This document shows, in pieces, positions 51,045-59,495 of a stretch of DNA of 64,000 nucleotides. The translations under genes and the position numbers were made by a program. The notes beneath the pieces are model-generated. The model was not told where the DNA came from and did no database searches. It saw nothing but the letters and a program-made list of their open reading frames with translations. Positions within the stretch are counted from its first letter, which is position 1, and every line of letters begins with the position of its first letter. Source of the DNA: JAFDVL01 sp963794955 (GTDB lineage: Bacteria; Acidobacteriota; Blastocatellia; RBC074); assembly GCA_963794955.1 (NCBI GenBank), contig CAWCGF010000023.1, forward strand, positions 205,878 to 269,877, in the 5' to 3' direction.

Positions 51045-52613
51045 ATGCAGTGGACCCAAAAACTTTCTCGGCGATGGATAGTGACTCTCGGCTTTTGCTG
51101 GCTGTCACTTGTAGCTTATGCGCAAGCGCCGCTTTCCCCCTCTCGCAACCGGGCTGTGACGCCTCCACCAGCAGGGCTTGTTTATGTTTCCCAAAAAATA
51201 GACTTACGCCAACAACTGAGCGCCGACGAGACCATTTATTCGCTTGATGGTGAGCCGATCCCGCAATTGCAAACCACTAGCGTCACGCTGGGGTTGCTGC
51301 TGGATGCAGAAGGACATGTGGCAACGAGATTAGCGAATACGCCTTCCCTGAATGCGCCACTTCAGTTAACGATCTACCCGGCGGGCACGCCTGGTGGTCA
51401 GTTTCGCGCTAACCTCATCGGCCTTGATTCGGTGACGGGTTTTTGTATTCTGAAAATTGAAAACCTGCCGCCCAACTATACGAACTTCGCCACAAGTAAG
51501 CCGCCCGTGCTAAGCGCCGTGCCAAGAACTGTTCAGCTTTGGGGCTTCAATCCCAAGCAACGCGGCAGCGGAACGCCCGGCGTCTTACTCATCAAACCGC
51601 GCCTCTTTAATTCCACGGGCAGTATCAAGAAAGCGACCGAAGATTTTCGCTACAGCGCCAGTAATCCGATTTACTACTTAATGGCCCCAGCGCTGCTGAC
51701 ACCAGTCCAGGATTGTAGTGTTGCCGTAGAAAAAGACGGTTCTATTACTGGGCTAGTTGCGTATGACACGAGCGGCGAAGACATTCATCTAGTCTACCCG
51801 CTGCCGCGCATTCAGCAATTAGCTTCGATGATCATTGCGCACAAACGCCTTATCGTACCCCACGCTTGGCTAGGGGCAATGAGCGGAGCGCACGATCCTC
51901 GCGCTTTAGTGACGACTGTTCCAAAAAAGCTGACGGAAGCGGAGCGAGGCGTTTTAATTACTCAGGTTTTTCCTGATAGCCCAGCAGAGTTAGCAGGCAT
52001 TCGTCCCAATGATATGCTGATTAGCGTCAGCGGACGCACGCTGGTAACCGGCGCAGATTTATCCAGCGCTTTGCGGTTGCTCCCAGCCGACAGCAATGTA
52101 ACGCTGAAAGTTCGGCGCGGAAATGAGTTAAAAACACTTCCAGCTCGTTTGGCACCCGCGCCTGCCACTGACGCCAAACAACAAATCAATTGGATGATGA
52201 GCCAAATGGAGGGTTACGAACAACGTGCCAGGCAATTACCCGTCAATGATCCTGAACGTGCTAAGAATGAATCCAAAAGAAATGTTTATCATTCCATCTT
52301 GTCCGGATTAACGAATGTAGCCCCGCCGGAAAGCTGGTTACAGGTGATGTATGGAATTGAGGTCACAGCCTTAACGCCGCAATTGGCGAAATATTTTACA
52401 GCACCTGGCGGAGCATTGATTGCTAAACTGAACCTCTCTAGCAAACTGGCACAGGCTGGCGCGAAAGTGGGTGACGTTATTGTCAAAATCGGCGAACAAG
52501 CCATCGCTGATGCTACGTCCTTAAAGCAGGCGTTAAGCAATGAAAAAGCCGATCCCATGGAAATCATCCTGGTACGGCAGGGACAAGTGATGAATTTGAA
52601 TATTGCGAAATAA
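51045..52613 (+). CDS. Exported protein with degenerate trypsin-like domain and two PDZ domains
   Basis: 522 residues with a signal peptide (about 1-27). The N-terminal part (about 60-270) has the beta-barrel rhythm of HtrA/DegS proteases but no GNSGGP; at that place it reads PVQDCSVAVEKDGSITGLV, so it is probably inactive. Two PDZ domains follow, near 300-370 (GVLITQVFPDSPAELAGIRP) and 435-520 (GGALIAKLNLSSKLAQAGAK). It may sense misfolded proteins or anchor the anti-sigma factor, in parallel with RseA/DegS systems; that is inference from gene order sigma, anti-sigma, PDZ. Confidence 0.82.
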   Translation: MQWTQKLSRRWIVTLGFCWLSLVAYAQAPLSPSRNRAVTPPPAGLVYVSQKIDLRQQLSADETIYSLDGEPIPQLQTTSVTLGLLLDAEGHVATRLANTPSLNAPLQLTIYPAGTPGGQFRANLIGLDSVTGFCILKIENLPPNYTNFATSKPPVLSAVPRTVQLWGFNPKQRGSGTPGVLLIKPRLFNSTGSIKKATEDFRYSASNPIYYLMAPALLTPVQDCSVAVEKDGSITGLVAYDTSGEDIHLVYPLPRIQQLASMIIAHKRLIVPHAWLGAMSGAHDPRALVTTVPKKLTEAERGVLITQVFPDSPAELAGIRPNDMLISVSGRTLVTGADLSSALRLLPADSNVTLKVRRGNELKTLPARLAPAPATDAKQQINWMMSQMEGYEQRARQLPVNDPERAKNESKRNVYHSILSGLTNVAPPESWLQVMYGIEVTALTPQLAKYFTAPGGALIAKLNLSSKLAQAGAKVGDVIVKIGEQAIADATSLKQALSNEKADPMEIILVRQGQVMNLNIAK

Positions 52614-52665
52614 AAAAAGCAGGCTTGCACCCGCTCCTTTGTAACCAAGTTTTAGAGTCTTCAGC

Positions 52666-52977
52666 CTAGAACCCCAGCCAACTCGTCACCCCGGTAGAAA
52701 CCAATCCCACCCCAATATGAATCGCAAAAATCACTAAGTAGACCGCGAGGGAAAGTCGTAGTCCTAAACGTGCCGAAGGCAGGTGTGCCCAGCGATAAAA
52801 ACAAAGCGCAGCAAATAGTCCAATGCAAAATTTGAACAAGAGAAATGCGATGGGGCCGCCATCCAGAAAATATTGCATTAGGCCATTAGCTTCCGTAGCG
52901 CGCCCAGTTTCCGTCCAAAACAAAGTCAGCCCCGCATCAAAAAAATTGAGTGAAAATAAAAGTATGGCCTGTTGCAT
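52666..52977 (-). CDS. DUF5658-like small membrane protein
   Basis: 103 residues from the Met preceded by GGAG at 9 bp; a Met 10 codons upstream is less likely. FSLNFFDAGLTLFWTETGRA followed by TEANGLMQYFLDGG matches the DUF5658 pattern (LNxxDaxxT...EaNplm). Three to four hydrophobic helices. Function unknown; common in Acidobacteriota and Planctomycetes. Confidence 0.7.
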   Translation of the reverse strand: MQQAILLFSLNFFDAGLTLFWTETGRATEANGLMQYFLDGGPIAFLLFKFCIGLFAALCFYRWAHLPSARLGLRLSLAVYLVIFAIHIGVGLVSTGVTSWLGF

Positions 52978-53188
52978 CGTGGTGGTCTCCGTAAATACAC
53001 TTCTCATGGGGTTGTTCAGTCCTTTCTTCGCTTCGGTATATTACTTTTATAGTTTGATCCGCCCGCTTGTTCCTAAATTTCTTGAAAAAAGTGAGAACCC
53101 AGCCCCTCGTTTGCGTCGTGGCTAATTTAGCTGGTAAGCTTCCCATCCTTTGAAGCTGAAGAAAGGTTAGTGTTTTGCAAGCGAACCC

Positions 53189-53491
53189 ATGTCTGCCAAG
53201 ATCAGTGTCATTGTTTATATTCTGATTTGCCTGGAAGTAGGAGTCTTATTGGCTTATCTGCCCTGGTCTCCCTTTTGGTATGAGAATTTCTTTCTCTCGT
53301 TTTTGGTGAACAAGTTACATGCCAGTTGGCTGGTGCCCGTTTTGCAAAGCGGGTATATGAAGGGGGCGATTTCGGCTTTAGGCGCGGTCAATATCCTGGC
53401 TGGCCTGCGCGACATCTTCAAATTCCGGGAAAGCGTTCATCAACTCAGTGATTTTGAGAACTCGCCTTCGCATGCCGCTAAAGTTGAATAA
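53189..53491 (+). CDS. Small membrane protein, hypothetical
   Basis: 100 residues with one strong N-terminal helix (about 6-25) and one or two weaker ones (about 38-52, 58-75). No family recognised. It overlaps the thiE start by 20 bp, which suggests the two are co-transcribed, but a thiamine-related role is not shown. Confidence 0.6.
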   Translation: MSAKISVIVYILICLEVGVLLAYLPWSPFWYENFFLSFLVNKLHASWLVPVLQSGYMKGAISALGAVNILAGLRDIFKFRESVHQLSDFENSPSHAAKVE

Positions 53492-54143
53492 ATTGCCCGC
53501 GCCTCCGGTGCTATATCTCATCACAGACCGCCATCAATTCAGCCCGCAACCCCACATCGCCTGGCAGGCGCAACTTGAAGTCATTGCCGAAGCCGCCCAA
53601 GCAGGCTGCCAACTCATTCAAATCCGGGAGAAAGATTTGTCGCCCCGCGCGCTAAGCGAATTTGTGCGCGCAGCGAGCGCCGTCGCGCGCGGAGCCAAAA
53701 TCCTGGTCAATGATCGGCTGGATGTAGCCTTGGCAACAGGCGCAGACGGAGTTCACCTGCGCTCCAATTCCCTGCCCGTGGCGGAAGTTCGCCACAACAT
53801 TCCCAACCATTTTCTGCTTGGTGTTTCTACGCATTCGCTCGCCGAGGCGCAGACAGCAGAAGCGGGCGGCGCGGATTTCATTGTGTGCGGTCCTGTTTAT
53901 CCCACACCTTCAAAATCCCCTTACGGAGCGCCGCTTGGAATCAGGCGATTTGCCGCTATTTGCCACGAAGTGAATTTACCCGTGTTGGCCCTGGGCGGCA
54001 TCACGATGGAAAACTTTTCTGACTGCTTTGCCCATCAGGCCGCCGGAATTGCAGCCATCCGCCTCTTTAACGACCGCAATACGCTAGGCACAAACATCAA
54101 GATAGTGTTATCATCCCGCCTTGGGCTACTAGATAAAGTATGA
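53472..54143 (+). CDS. thiE: Thiamine-phosphate synthase
   Basis: 223 residues from MPLKLNK; a Met 8 codons upstream lies deeper in the previous gene. The TIM-barrel signatures are complete: QIREKDLSP, ILVNDRLDVALATGADGVHL, LGVSTHSLAEA, FIVCGPVYPTPSK and VLALGGI. It joins HMP pyrophosphate and thiazole phosphate to give thiamine phosphate. The stop overlaps thiD by 4 bp (ATGA), so the two are coupled. No TPP riboswitch was recognised upstream. Confidence 0.93.
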   Translation: MPLKLNKLPAPPVLYLITDRHQFSPQPHIAWQAQLEVIAEAAQAGCQLIQIREKDLSPRALSEFVRAASAVARGAKILVNDRLDVALATGADGVHLRSNSLPVAEVRHNIPNHFLLGVSTHSLAEAQTAEAGGADFIVCGPVYPTPSKSPYGAPLGIRRFAAICHEVNLPVLALGGITMENFSDCFAHQAAGIAAIRLFNDRNTLGTNIKIVLSSRLGLLDKV

Positions 54144-54961
54144 TACGCACCGTATTGACGATTGCTGGCTTTGATCCGTCGGGGGGTGCGGGTGTGCTGG
54201 CGGATATAAAAACTTTTGCTGCCTTCGGTTGCTTTGGCGCTGCCGCTATCACTTCTTTGACATCACAAAACTCACAAGGAGTTTTTGCTGCTTATCACCA
54301 AACTCCGGAAATCCTACGGCAGCAATTAGCCCCCGTACTGGCAGATTATGAGTTGGCTGCCGTCAAAATCGGGATGCTTCCCACCGCCGAGTTAGGGGAG
54401 GTCGTAGCCGCAATGATTACCCAGTATGGATTAAAAAACATCGTGCTTGACCCGGTGCTTCGATCTTCCAGTGGTTACGATTTGATTGAAGACGGAACAA
54501 AGAATTTCTTGCTCGAAAGATTACTGCCCTGCACCGATCTTGTAACGCCAAACCTCGACGAAGTGGAAATACTGCTGGGAACAAAACCAACTTCGCCAAC
54601 TGAAATGAGCCAAGCGGCGCAACAATTGAGCAGGCAACTTTCAGCCAGGAGTAAAGCGCATGTCGCAGTGCTGGTGAAAGGGGGGCATTTGCCGGATGCG
54701 GCAACAGATGTATTGTTTGACGGCAAGGACATCCACGTTTTTTCGGCGGCAAAAATTGTTACGCGGCACACACACGGCACAGGTTGCACGTTATCATCCG
54801 CAATTACGGCGCTACTGGCGCGCGACGTCGGGTTACCGGAGGCAGTACGACGTGCCAAGGATTATGTTACAGCGGCAATCAAACATGCGCCGGGAATCGG
54901 CCAGGGCGCAGGCCCACTGAACCACTTTTACAGCTATGCCCCAGACCAACTTTTCAATTGA
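54140..54961 (+). CDS. thiD: Bifunctional hydroxymethylpyrimidine/phosphomethylpyrimidine kinase
   Basis: 273 residues, ribokinase fold. TIAGFDPSGGAGVLADIKTF at the N-terminus, DPVLRSSSGYDLI, TPNLDEVEILLG and the anion-hole motif HTHGTGCTLSSAI are all present. It phosphorylates HMP twice to supply ThiE. It overlaps thiE upstream and the NrdD-like gene downstream (26 bp). Confidence 0.95.
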   Translation: MIRTVLTIAGFDPSGGAGVLADIKTFAAFGCFGAAAITSLTSQNSQGVFAAYHQTPEILRQQLAPVLADYELAAVKIGMLPTAELGEVVAAMITQYGLKNIVLDPVLRSSSGYDLIEDGTKNFLLERLLPCTDLVTPNLDEVEILLGTKPTSPTEMSQAAQQLSRQLSARSKAHVAVLVKGGHLPDAATDVLFDGKDIHVFSAAKIVTRHTHGTGCTLSSAITALLARDVGLPEAVRRAKDYVTAAIKHAPGIGQGAGPLNHFYSYAPDQLFN

Positions 54962-56999
54962 TCCTGATTTGATCGAAGCTGAGTTGCTTGTACGCCGCTC
55001 CGACGAACACCTCGCACAATTCGATGTGCATCGCATCGCGGATGCCCTTGTGCGCGAAACCAGGCTCACGCCCGAAATCGCCCAGCAAATCGCCTTGGAA
55101 GTCCAAGCGCAAATTCAACGGCTCAACATCCAGGCATTAACCGCGCCACTGATTCGCGGACTTGTAGACGCTAAATTACTCGAACGAGGTTTGAGCGCCG
55201 CACATCGTTTACATTCCCGACTCGGCGTGCCGATGTTCGATGCCGACCAGATTATTCAAGGCGCTGCGCCAGAGTTCAAAGCCGCACACGGCCCCGAAGG
55301 CACAAGCTTTTCGCTAGCTGAAGCGATCAAACGCGAATATGCGATGCTGGCTGTGTTCTCAGAACGCGTGACCACTGCTCATTTAAGTGGTGATTTGCAT
55401 ATCGAAAACCTGGGCCAAATTGATCGGCTCACGACGATGACTGGCTCAGTGGATTTCATCAAACGACACGGCATCGCGCTGCCCGGCGGGTTTTCCGGTT
55501 CGCGGCCAGCGCGGCGGCCCGAGGTGTTAGCCTCACATCTCGTCAAATACACGGCAGCGTTGCACGGTTACTTCAGCGAAGCCATCGCCTGGGATTCGGT
55601 CAACTTTGCCTTCGCCCCATTTTTGACGGAGCTTTCACACGAAGAAAAAAAGCAGGTCGCGCAAGCACTTCTCTTTGACCTTTCCACTCCGGCAATTGCA
55701 CGCGGCGGCCAGCCGATGCGTTGCGATTTACACCTGGACTGGGATGCGCCGAACTACCTGCGCAACCGTCCCGCCATCGGTGCCGGTGGCGAACAATTGC
55801 CCGAAACCTACGGCCAGTTTGGCGAAGTCGCGCGCGATTTTTTGAATGCCCTTTTTGAAGTCTACCTGGAAGGCGATGGCCAGGGACTGCCGTTGGTCGG
55901 GCCGCGCCCAATCCTGCACGTCACCAGCCGTTTCGTAGATAACCCCGGTTATCGCAGCTTTTTGGATTTGGCCAGTCGCGTGGCAGTTGAGCGCGGCGGC
56001 GTGATCTTTTCCTTTGATCGGTCGCCCGAAGTGGACGAAGCCTTAACGACCTTCACGAACCGCTTTGGGATGGACCCCGCCGTCTTGCAACGCGCGAGTG
56101 AAAGCTGGCAATGGCGTGCCGCCTTCTTTTCTTCCGTGGCCTTGAACTTGCCGCGCCTTGGTTATCGCGCGGAAGGGGAGCGGCTGAAGGTCTTCGAATT
56201 ATTGACAGAATCGTTGGAACTAGCCGCCCAAGCTTCGCTCGAAAAACGCGTCTTTTTGGAAAAGCTATTAGCACGGGGCGAAGCGGGCGTGCTGGCAATG
56301 TTGGCCATGCGCCCCAACAATGAACCCTTTCTCCGGCTGAATTGGACCGCCCACGCCATTTGTCCGGTGGGTCTCAGTGAACTAGCAGAAACCGTCCTGG
56401 GCGCTTCCATAGCAAGTTCCCAGGAGGTACAGGAATTTGCCGCCCACGTCATTGCGCATCTGAAAACAGAAGCTGAGCGGCTGTCATTGAAGCATAAAGC
56501 ACGCTTTGTCTTGGCGGAATCCCACGGTCTCAATGCGCCGCATCGTCTGGCAAAACTGGATCAGGAGCGATTTGCCCTGGCAAACAATCAGGATTTGAGT
56601 GAGTTACATTACACGAACTCGACGAAACTAGCGCCACTCCAGCAGGTCGCAACAATAGAACAACTGCGCATTGAAGGCGAGTTGCAACAAAGTGCGATCC
56701 TCGGCGCAACCTCCGAATTGTGGTGCAGCCCGCAAGTCATCAAATCCGAGCAAGTCGCTGTGTTGATTTCCCGTGCGTTCTATCAAACGAACAACTCGGC
56801 CTTAACGCTTGCCCCTGAATTCACCTTATGCCTGGCTTGCCAAACCCTCACGCCGGGGATTGTCGCTGCTTGTCCCAACTGCCAAGCCACCAAACTGGAT
56901 GTCCTGGCGCTGTCCGCAACCAATTACAGCCGCGTCTCGACCTGGCCCCGCTGGAAAGCGGCGGAGTTCAAGTTGCGGAAACGCGAGCTTGTACCGTAG
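54936..56999 (+). CDS. Class III ribonucleotide reductase (NrdD)-like protein lacking radical residues
   Basis: 687 residues. An ATP-cone-like segment (about 20-85), then a body that follows NrdD: VNLPRLGYRAEG-type strand (here ALNLPRLGYRAEG), and a C-terminal four-Cys zinc site (CLACQ, CPNC). In NrdD this site precedes the glycyl-radical loop RV(S/T)GY; here the sequence is SRVSTWPRWKAAEF, with Thr instead of Gly. The SCCR-type catalytic Cys is also not found. It is thus probably a non-catalytic paralogue or has a new role. It overlaps thiD by 26 bp and is probably co-expressed with it. No NrdG activase gene is nearby. Confidence 0.75.
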   Translation: MPQTNFSIDPDLIEAELLVRRSDEHLAQFDVHRIADALVRETRLTPEIAQQIALEVQAQIQRLNIQALTAPLIRGLVDAKLLERGLSAAHRLHSRLGVPMFDADQIIQGAAPEFKAAHGPEGTSFSLAEAIKREYAMLAVFSERVTTAHLSGDLHIENLGQIDRLTTMTGSVDFIKRHGIALPGGFSGSRPARRPEVLASHLVKYTAALHGYFSEAIAWDSVNFAFAPFLTELSHEEKKQVAQALLFDLSTPAIARGGQPMRCDLHLDWDAPNYLRNRPAIGAGGEQLPETYGQFGEVARDFLNALFEVYLEGDGQGLPLVGPRPILHVTSRFVDNPGYRSFLDLASRVAVERGGVIFSFDRSPEVDEALTTFTNRFGMDPAVLQRASESWQWRAAFFSSVALNLPRLGYRAEGERLKVFELLTESLELAAQASLEKRVFLEKLLARGEAGVLAMLAMRPNNEPFLRLNWTAHAICPVGLSELAETVLGASIASSQEVQEFAAHVIAHLKTEAERLSLKHKARFVLAESHGLNAPHRLAKLDQERFALANNQDLSELHYTNSTKLAPLQQVATIEQLRIEGELQQSAILGATSELWCSPQVIKSEQVAVLISRAFYQTNNSALTLAPEFTLCLACQTLTPGIVAACPNCQATKLDVLALSATNYSRVSTWPRWKAAEFKLRKRELVP

Positions 57000-57101
57000 A
57001 CTGTTGCCTTAGTGCAATCTTTCCAACTAAGTTTATGTACGGTCACAAACATTTGTGCCGCCGTGCGTATGAACAACAACTATTCTTTAGGAGAATAAGA
57101 A

Positions 57102-57635
57102 ATGAAACGCATCCACAATTTACTATCCGCCGTAACCACGACGTTGCTGCTTTGTCTGAGCGTCAGCGCGATCCAAGCCCAACAGGCCAGTCCACGAGAC
57201 AAAGCGGAAGTCACTATCGCCGGCAAGAAAATCTCGGTTGATTATAGTCGCCCCTTTGCCAAAGGCAGAAAAATCATGGGTGGCTTAGTTCCCTATGATC
57301 AAGTCTGGCGCACCGGTGCGAACAAGGCCACGCACCTCACCACCGAAGCCGATTTAATGTTTGGAAAAGTGTTGGTTCCGAAAGGCACCTACACGCTCTT
57401 CACCTTGCCTTCAGAAAAGGGTTGGAAGCTCATCATTAACAAGCATACGGAGCAGTGGGGCATCCCGTATAAATATGAAAGCGAAGAACTCGCCCGGATT
57501 GACATGAAAGTCGCCAAGTTGGGGGCACCGGTTGAGCAATTCACCATCACGCTGAGTGATGCGGGGAAAAACAGCGGATTGCTCAAGCTCGATTGGGAGA
57601 CGACAAGCGCGTCGGTGAACTTCGCAGTGAAATAA
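57102..57635 (+). CDS. DUF2911 family secreted protein
   Basis: 177 residues with a signal peptide (about 1-27). Family motifs: VDYSRPFAKGRKIMGGLVPYDQVWRTGANKAT (abridged here), FGKVLVPKGTYTLFTLPS and LKLDWETTSASV. Beta-rich, periplasmic or secreted, widespread in Bacteroidota and Acidobacteriota, no known activity. AGGAG lies 7-8 bp before the ATG. Confidence 0.88.
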   Translation: MKRIHNLLSAVTTTLLLCLSVSAIQAQQASPRDKAEVTIAGKKISVDYSRPFAKGRKIMGGLVPYDQVWRTGANKATHLTTEADLMFGKVLVPKGTYTLFTLPSEKGWKLIINKHTEQWGIPYKYESEELARIDMKVAKLGAPVEQFTITLSDAGKNSGLLKLDWETTSASVNFAVK

Positions 57636-57804
57636 TCCTTGTCTTGCCAAGCCACTGGTGTGTACGCCAAAGCATCGGGTTCCACCAGTGGCTCGACCTC
57701 CCCAAATGCTCTATCCCCCACTAGCTCCTTTGACAATCCTGCCCGCCGCGTTAAGATACCGACCTTAATTTTCAAGCTAGTCATTCACAGAAAGGTAATA
57801 ATGC

Positions 57805-59136
57805 ATGAGTGCGATTGAACAAGTTCACGCGCGCGAAATTCTCGATTCGCGCGGTAATCCTACAGTAGAAGCTGAGGTGTATCTGGAATCCGGTGCCTGG
57901 GGGCGCGCGGCTGTGCCATCAGGCGCTTCGACCGGCGAAAACGAAGCGGTCGAATTACGCGATGGCGACAAGGTGCGCTATCTGGGCAAAGGCGTCAAAC
58001 TGGCGGTCGAACACGTCAAGAAACAACTCGACCAGGCCCTGGTTGGCCTGGAAGTGTACGAGCAAGCGGCGATTGATCAGGCCATGATTGATTTGGACGA
58101 CACGCCCAACAAATCCAAGCTCGGCGCGAATGCAATGCTCGCGGTTTCGATGGCGACAGCACGCGCCGCTGCGACGGAATTGGAAACCCCGTTGTATCGC
58201 TATCTCGGCGGCGTCAATGCCCGCACGTTGCCCGTGCCGATGATGAACATTATCAATGGCGGCGCACACGCGGACAATAACGTAGACTTTCAGGAATTCA
58301 TGATCGTGCCTGCCGGTGCGCCCACATTTTCAGAAGCATTGCGTTGGGGTGCAGAAGTTTTTCATACGCTCAAAGAAGTGTTGAAAAAACGTGGCTATTC
58401 AACCGCCGTTGGCGATGAAGGCGGTTTCGCGCCCAGCCTGAAATCTAACGAAGAAGCGATTGATGTGATTCTGGAAGCCATCACCGGAGCGGGCTATGTG
58501 CCAGGCGAACAAATCGCCATCGCGCTTGACCCGGCGGCCTCAGAGTTTCACAAGGAAGGCCAATACATCTTCAAAAAATCTGATCAGCGACAACTGAGTT
58601 CGGAAGAGATGGTGCAATTCTGGGTCAACTGGTGCAAGCAATACCCGATCATTTCCATCGAAGACGGTTTGGGAGAATCCGATTGGACAGGTTGGGCCGC
58701 GATCACCGCTGAACTGGGCGACACGGTGCAATTGGTCGGCGACGATTTGTTCGTGACCAATGTCAAATATCTGGAACGAGGCATTGAGGAAGTCGTCGCG
58801 AATTCGATTCTGATCAAAGTCAATCAAATCGGCACACTCACCGAAACGCTGGATGCAATTGAATTGGCGCGCACGAATAACTACACCGCCATTGCTTCGC
58901 ATCGTTCCGGCGAAACCGAAGACCCGTTCATTGCGGATCTGGCGGTAGCAACAAACTGCGGGCAAATCAAAACCGGCTCGCTTTCGCGCACAGATCGCAT
59001 CGTGAAATACAACCAATTGCTGCGCATCGAAGAAGAACTCGGCGCGGCGGCGCGCTATCCCGGTTTTGGTGCGTTCTATCAGTTGGAGTTGAAAGGGCTT
59101 AATTTCCCGGTACAGGTGCATCGGGCGCGGCTTTGA
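57805..59136 (+). CDS. eno: Enolase
   Basis: 443 residues, full length. REILDSRGNPTVEAEV, AAVPSGASTGENEAVELRDG, NIINGGAHADNNVDFQEFMI, the catalytic VGDEGGFAPSL, metal ligands in SIEDGL and VGDDLFVTN, and SHRSGETEDPFIADLAV are intact. Converts 2-phosphoglycerate to phosphoenolpyruvate in glycolysis. The C-terminal tail extends about 15 residues beyond typical members. It stands alone. Confidence 0.97.
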   Translation: MSAIEQVHAREILDSRGNPTVEAEVYLESGAWGRAAVPSGASTGENEAVELRDGDKVRYLGKGVKLAVEHVKKQLDQALVGLEVYEQAAIDQAMIDLDDTPNKSKLGANAMLAVSMATARAAATELETPLYRYLGGVNARTLPVPMMNIINGGAHADNNVDFQEFMIVPAGAPTFSEALRWGAEVFHTLKEVLKKRGYSTAVGDEGGFAPSLKSNEEAIDVILEAITGAGYVPGEQIAIALDPAASEFHKEGQYIFKKSDQRQLSSEEMVQFWVNWCKQYPIISIEDGLGESDWTGWAAITAELGDTVQLVGDDLFVTNVKYLERGIEEVVANSILIKVNQIGTLTETLDAIELARTNNYTAIASHRSGETEDPFIADLAVATNCGQIKTGSLSRTDRIVKYNQLLRIEEELGAAARYPGFGAFYQLELKGLNFPVQVHRARL

Positions 59137-59249
59137 TAATCAAATGGGAGTCGCGACGAAAGTCTTGACTCCCACTAAATCCACCCAGGTTCAGTCGGCG
59201 CAAATTCGGCAGCAAGAAGTCATTCTTAAGCTGGCTAATCACTAATTAA

Positions 59250-59474
59250 ATCCCTGTTCTCCTTATCAGCTTTCGCAATGCGGCGCTGCCCATCACCACC
59301 CAAATCGGCGGAACAGAAGTCGAAGTGTTGTATGCAGGCGAGCAAAAAGAATTCTTCGGCTTGGATCAGATAAATCTTCGCCTTCCGCCCAGTCTCAGTG
59401 GACGCGGACAAGTAGAGATCAACCTCAACATCGAAGGCCAAAGCGCCCATCCTGTGACGGTGGCCTTCAAGTAA
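59250..59474 (+). pseudogene. C-terminal fragment of a TIGR03437-type (Acidobacterial) domain protein
   Basis: About 74 open codons to a TAA, with no start: TTQIGGTEVEVLYAGEQKEF, then FGLDQINLRLPPSLSGRGQV and a final SAHPVTVAFK. This is the usual ending of the TIGR03437 Ig-like domain found in many large secreted Acidobacteriota proteins. The remainder of the gene is missing, so it is a relic. Confidence 0.75.
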
Positions 59475-59495
59475 AGCCGAATTTCCTTTTGCCAA

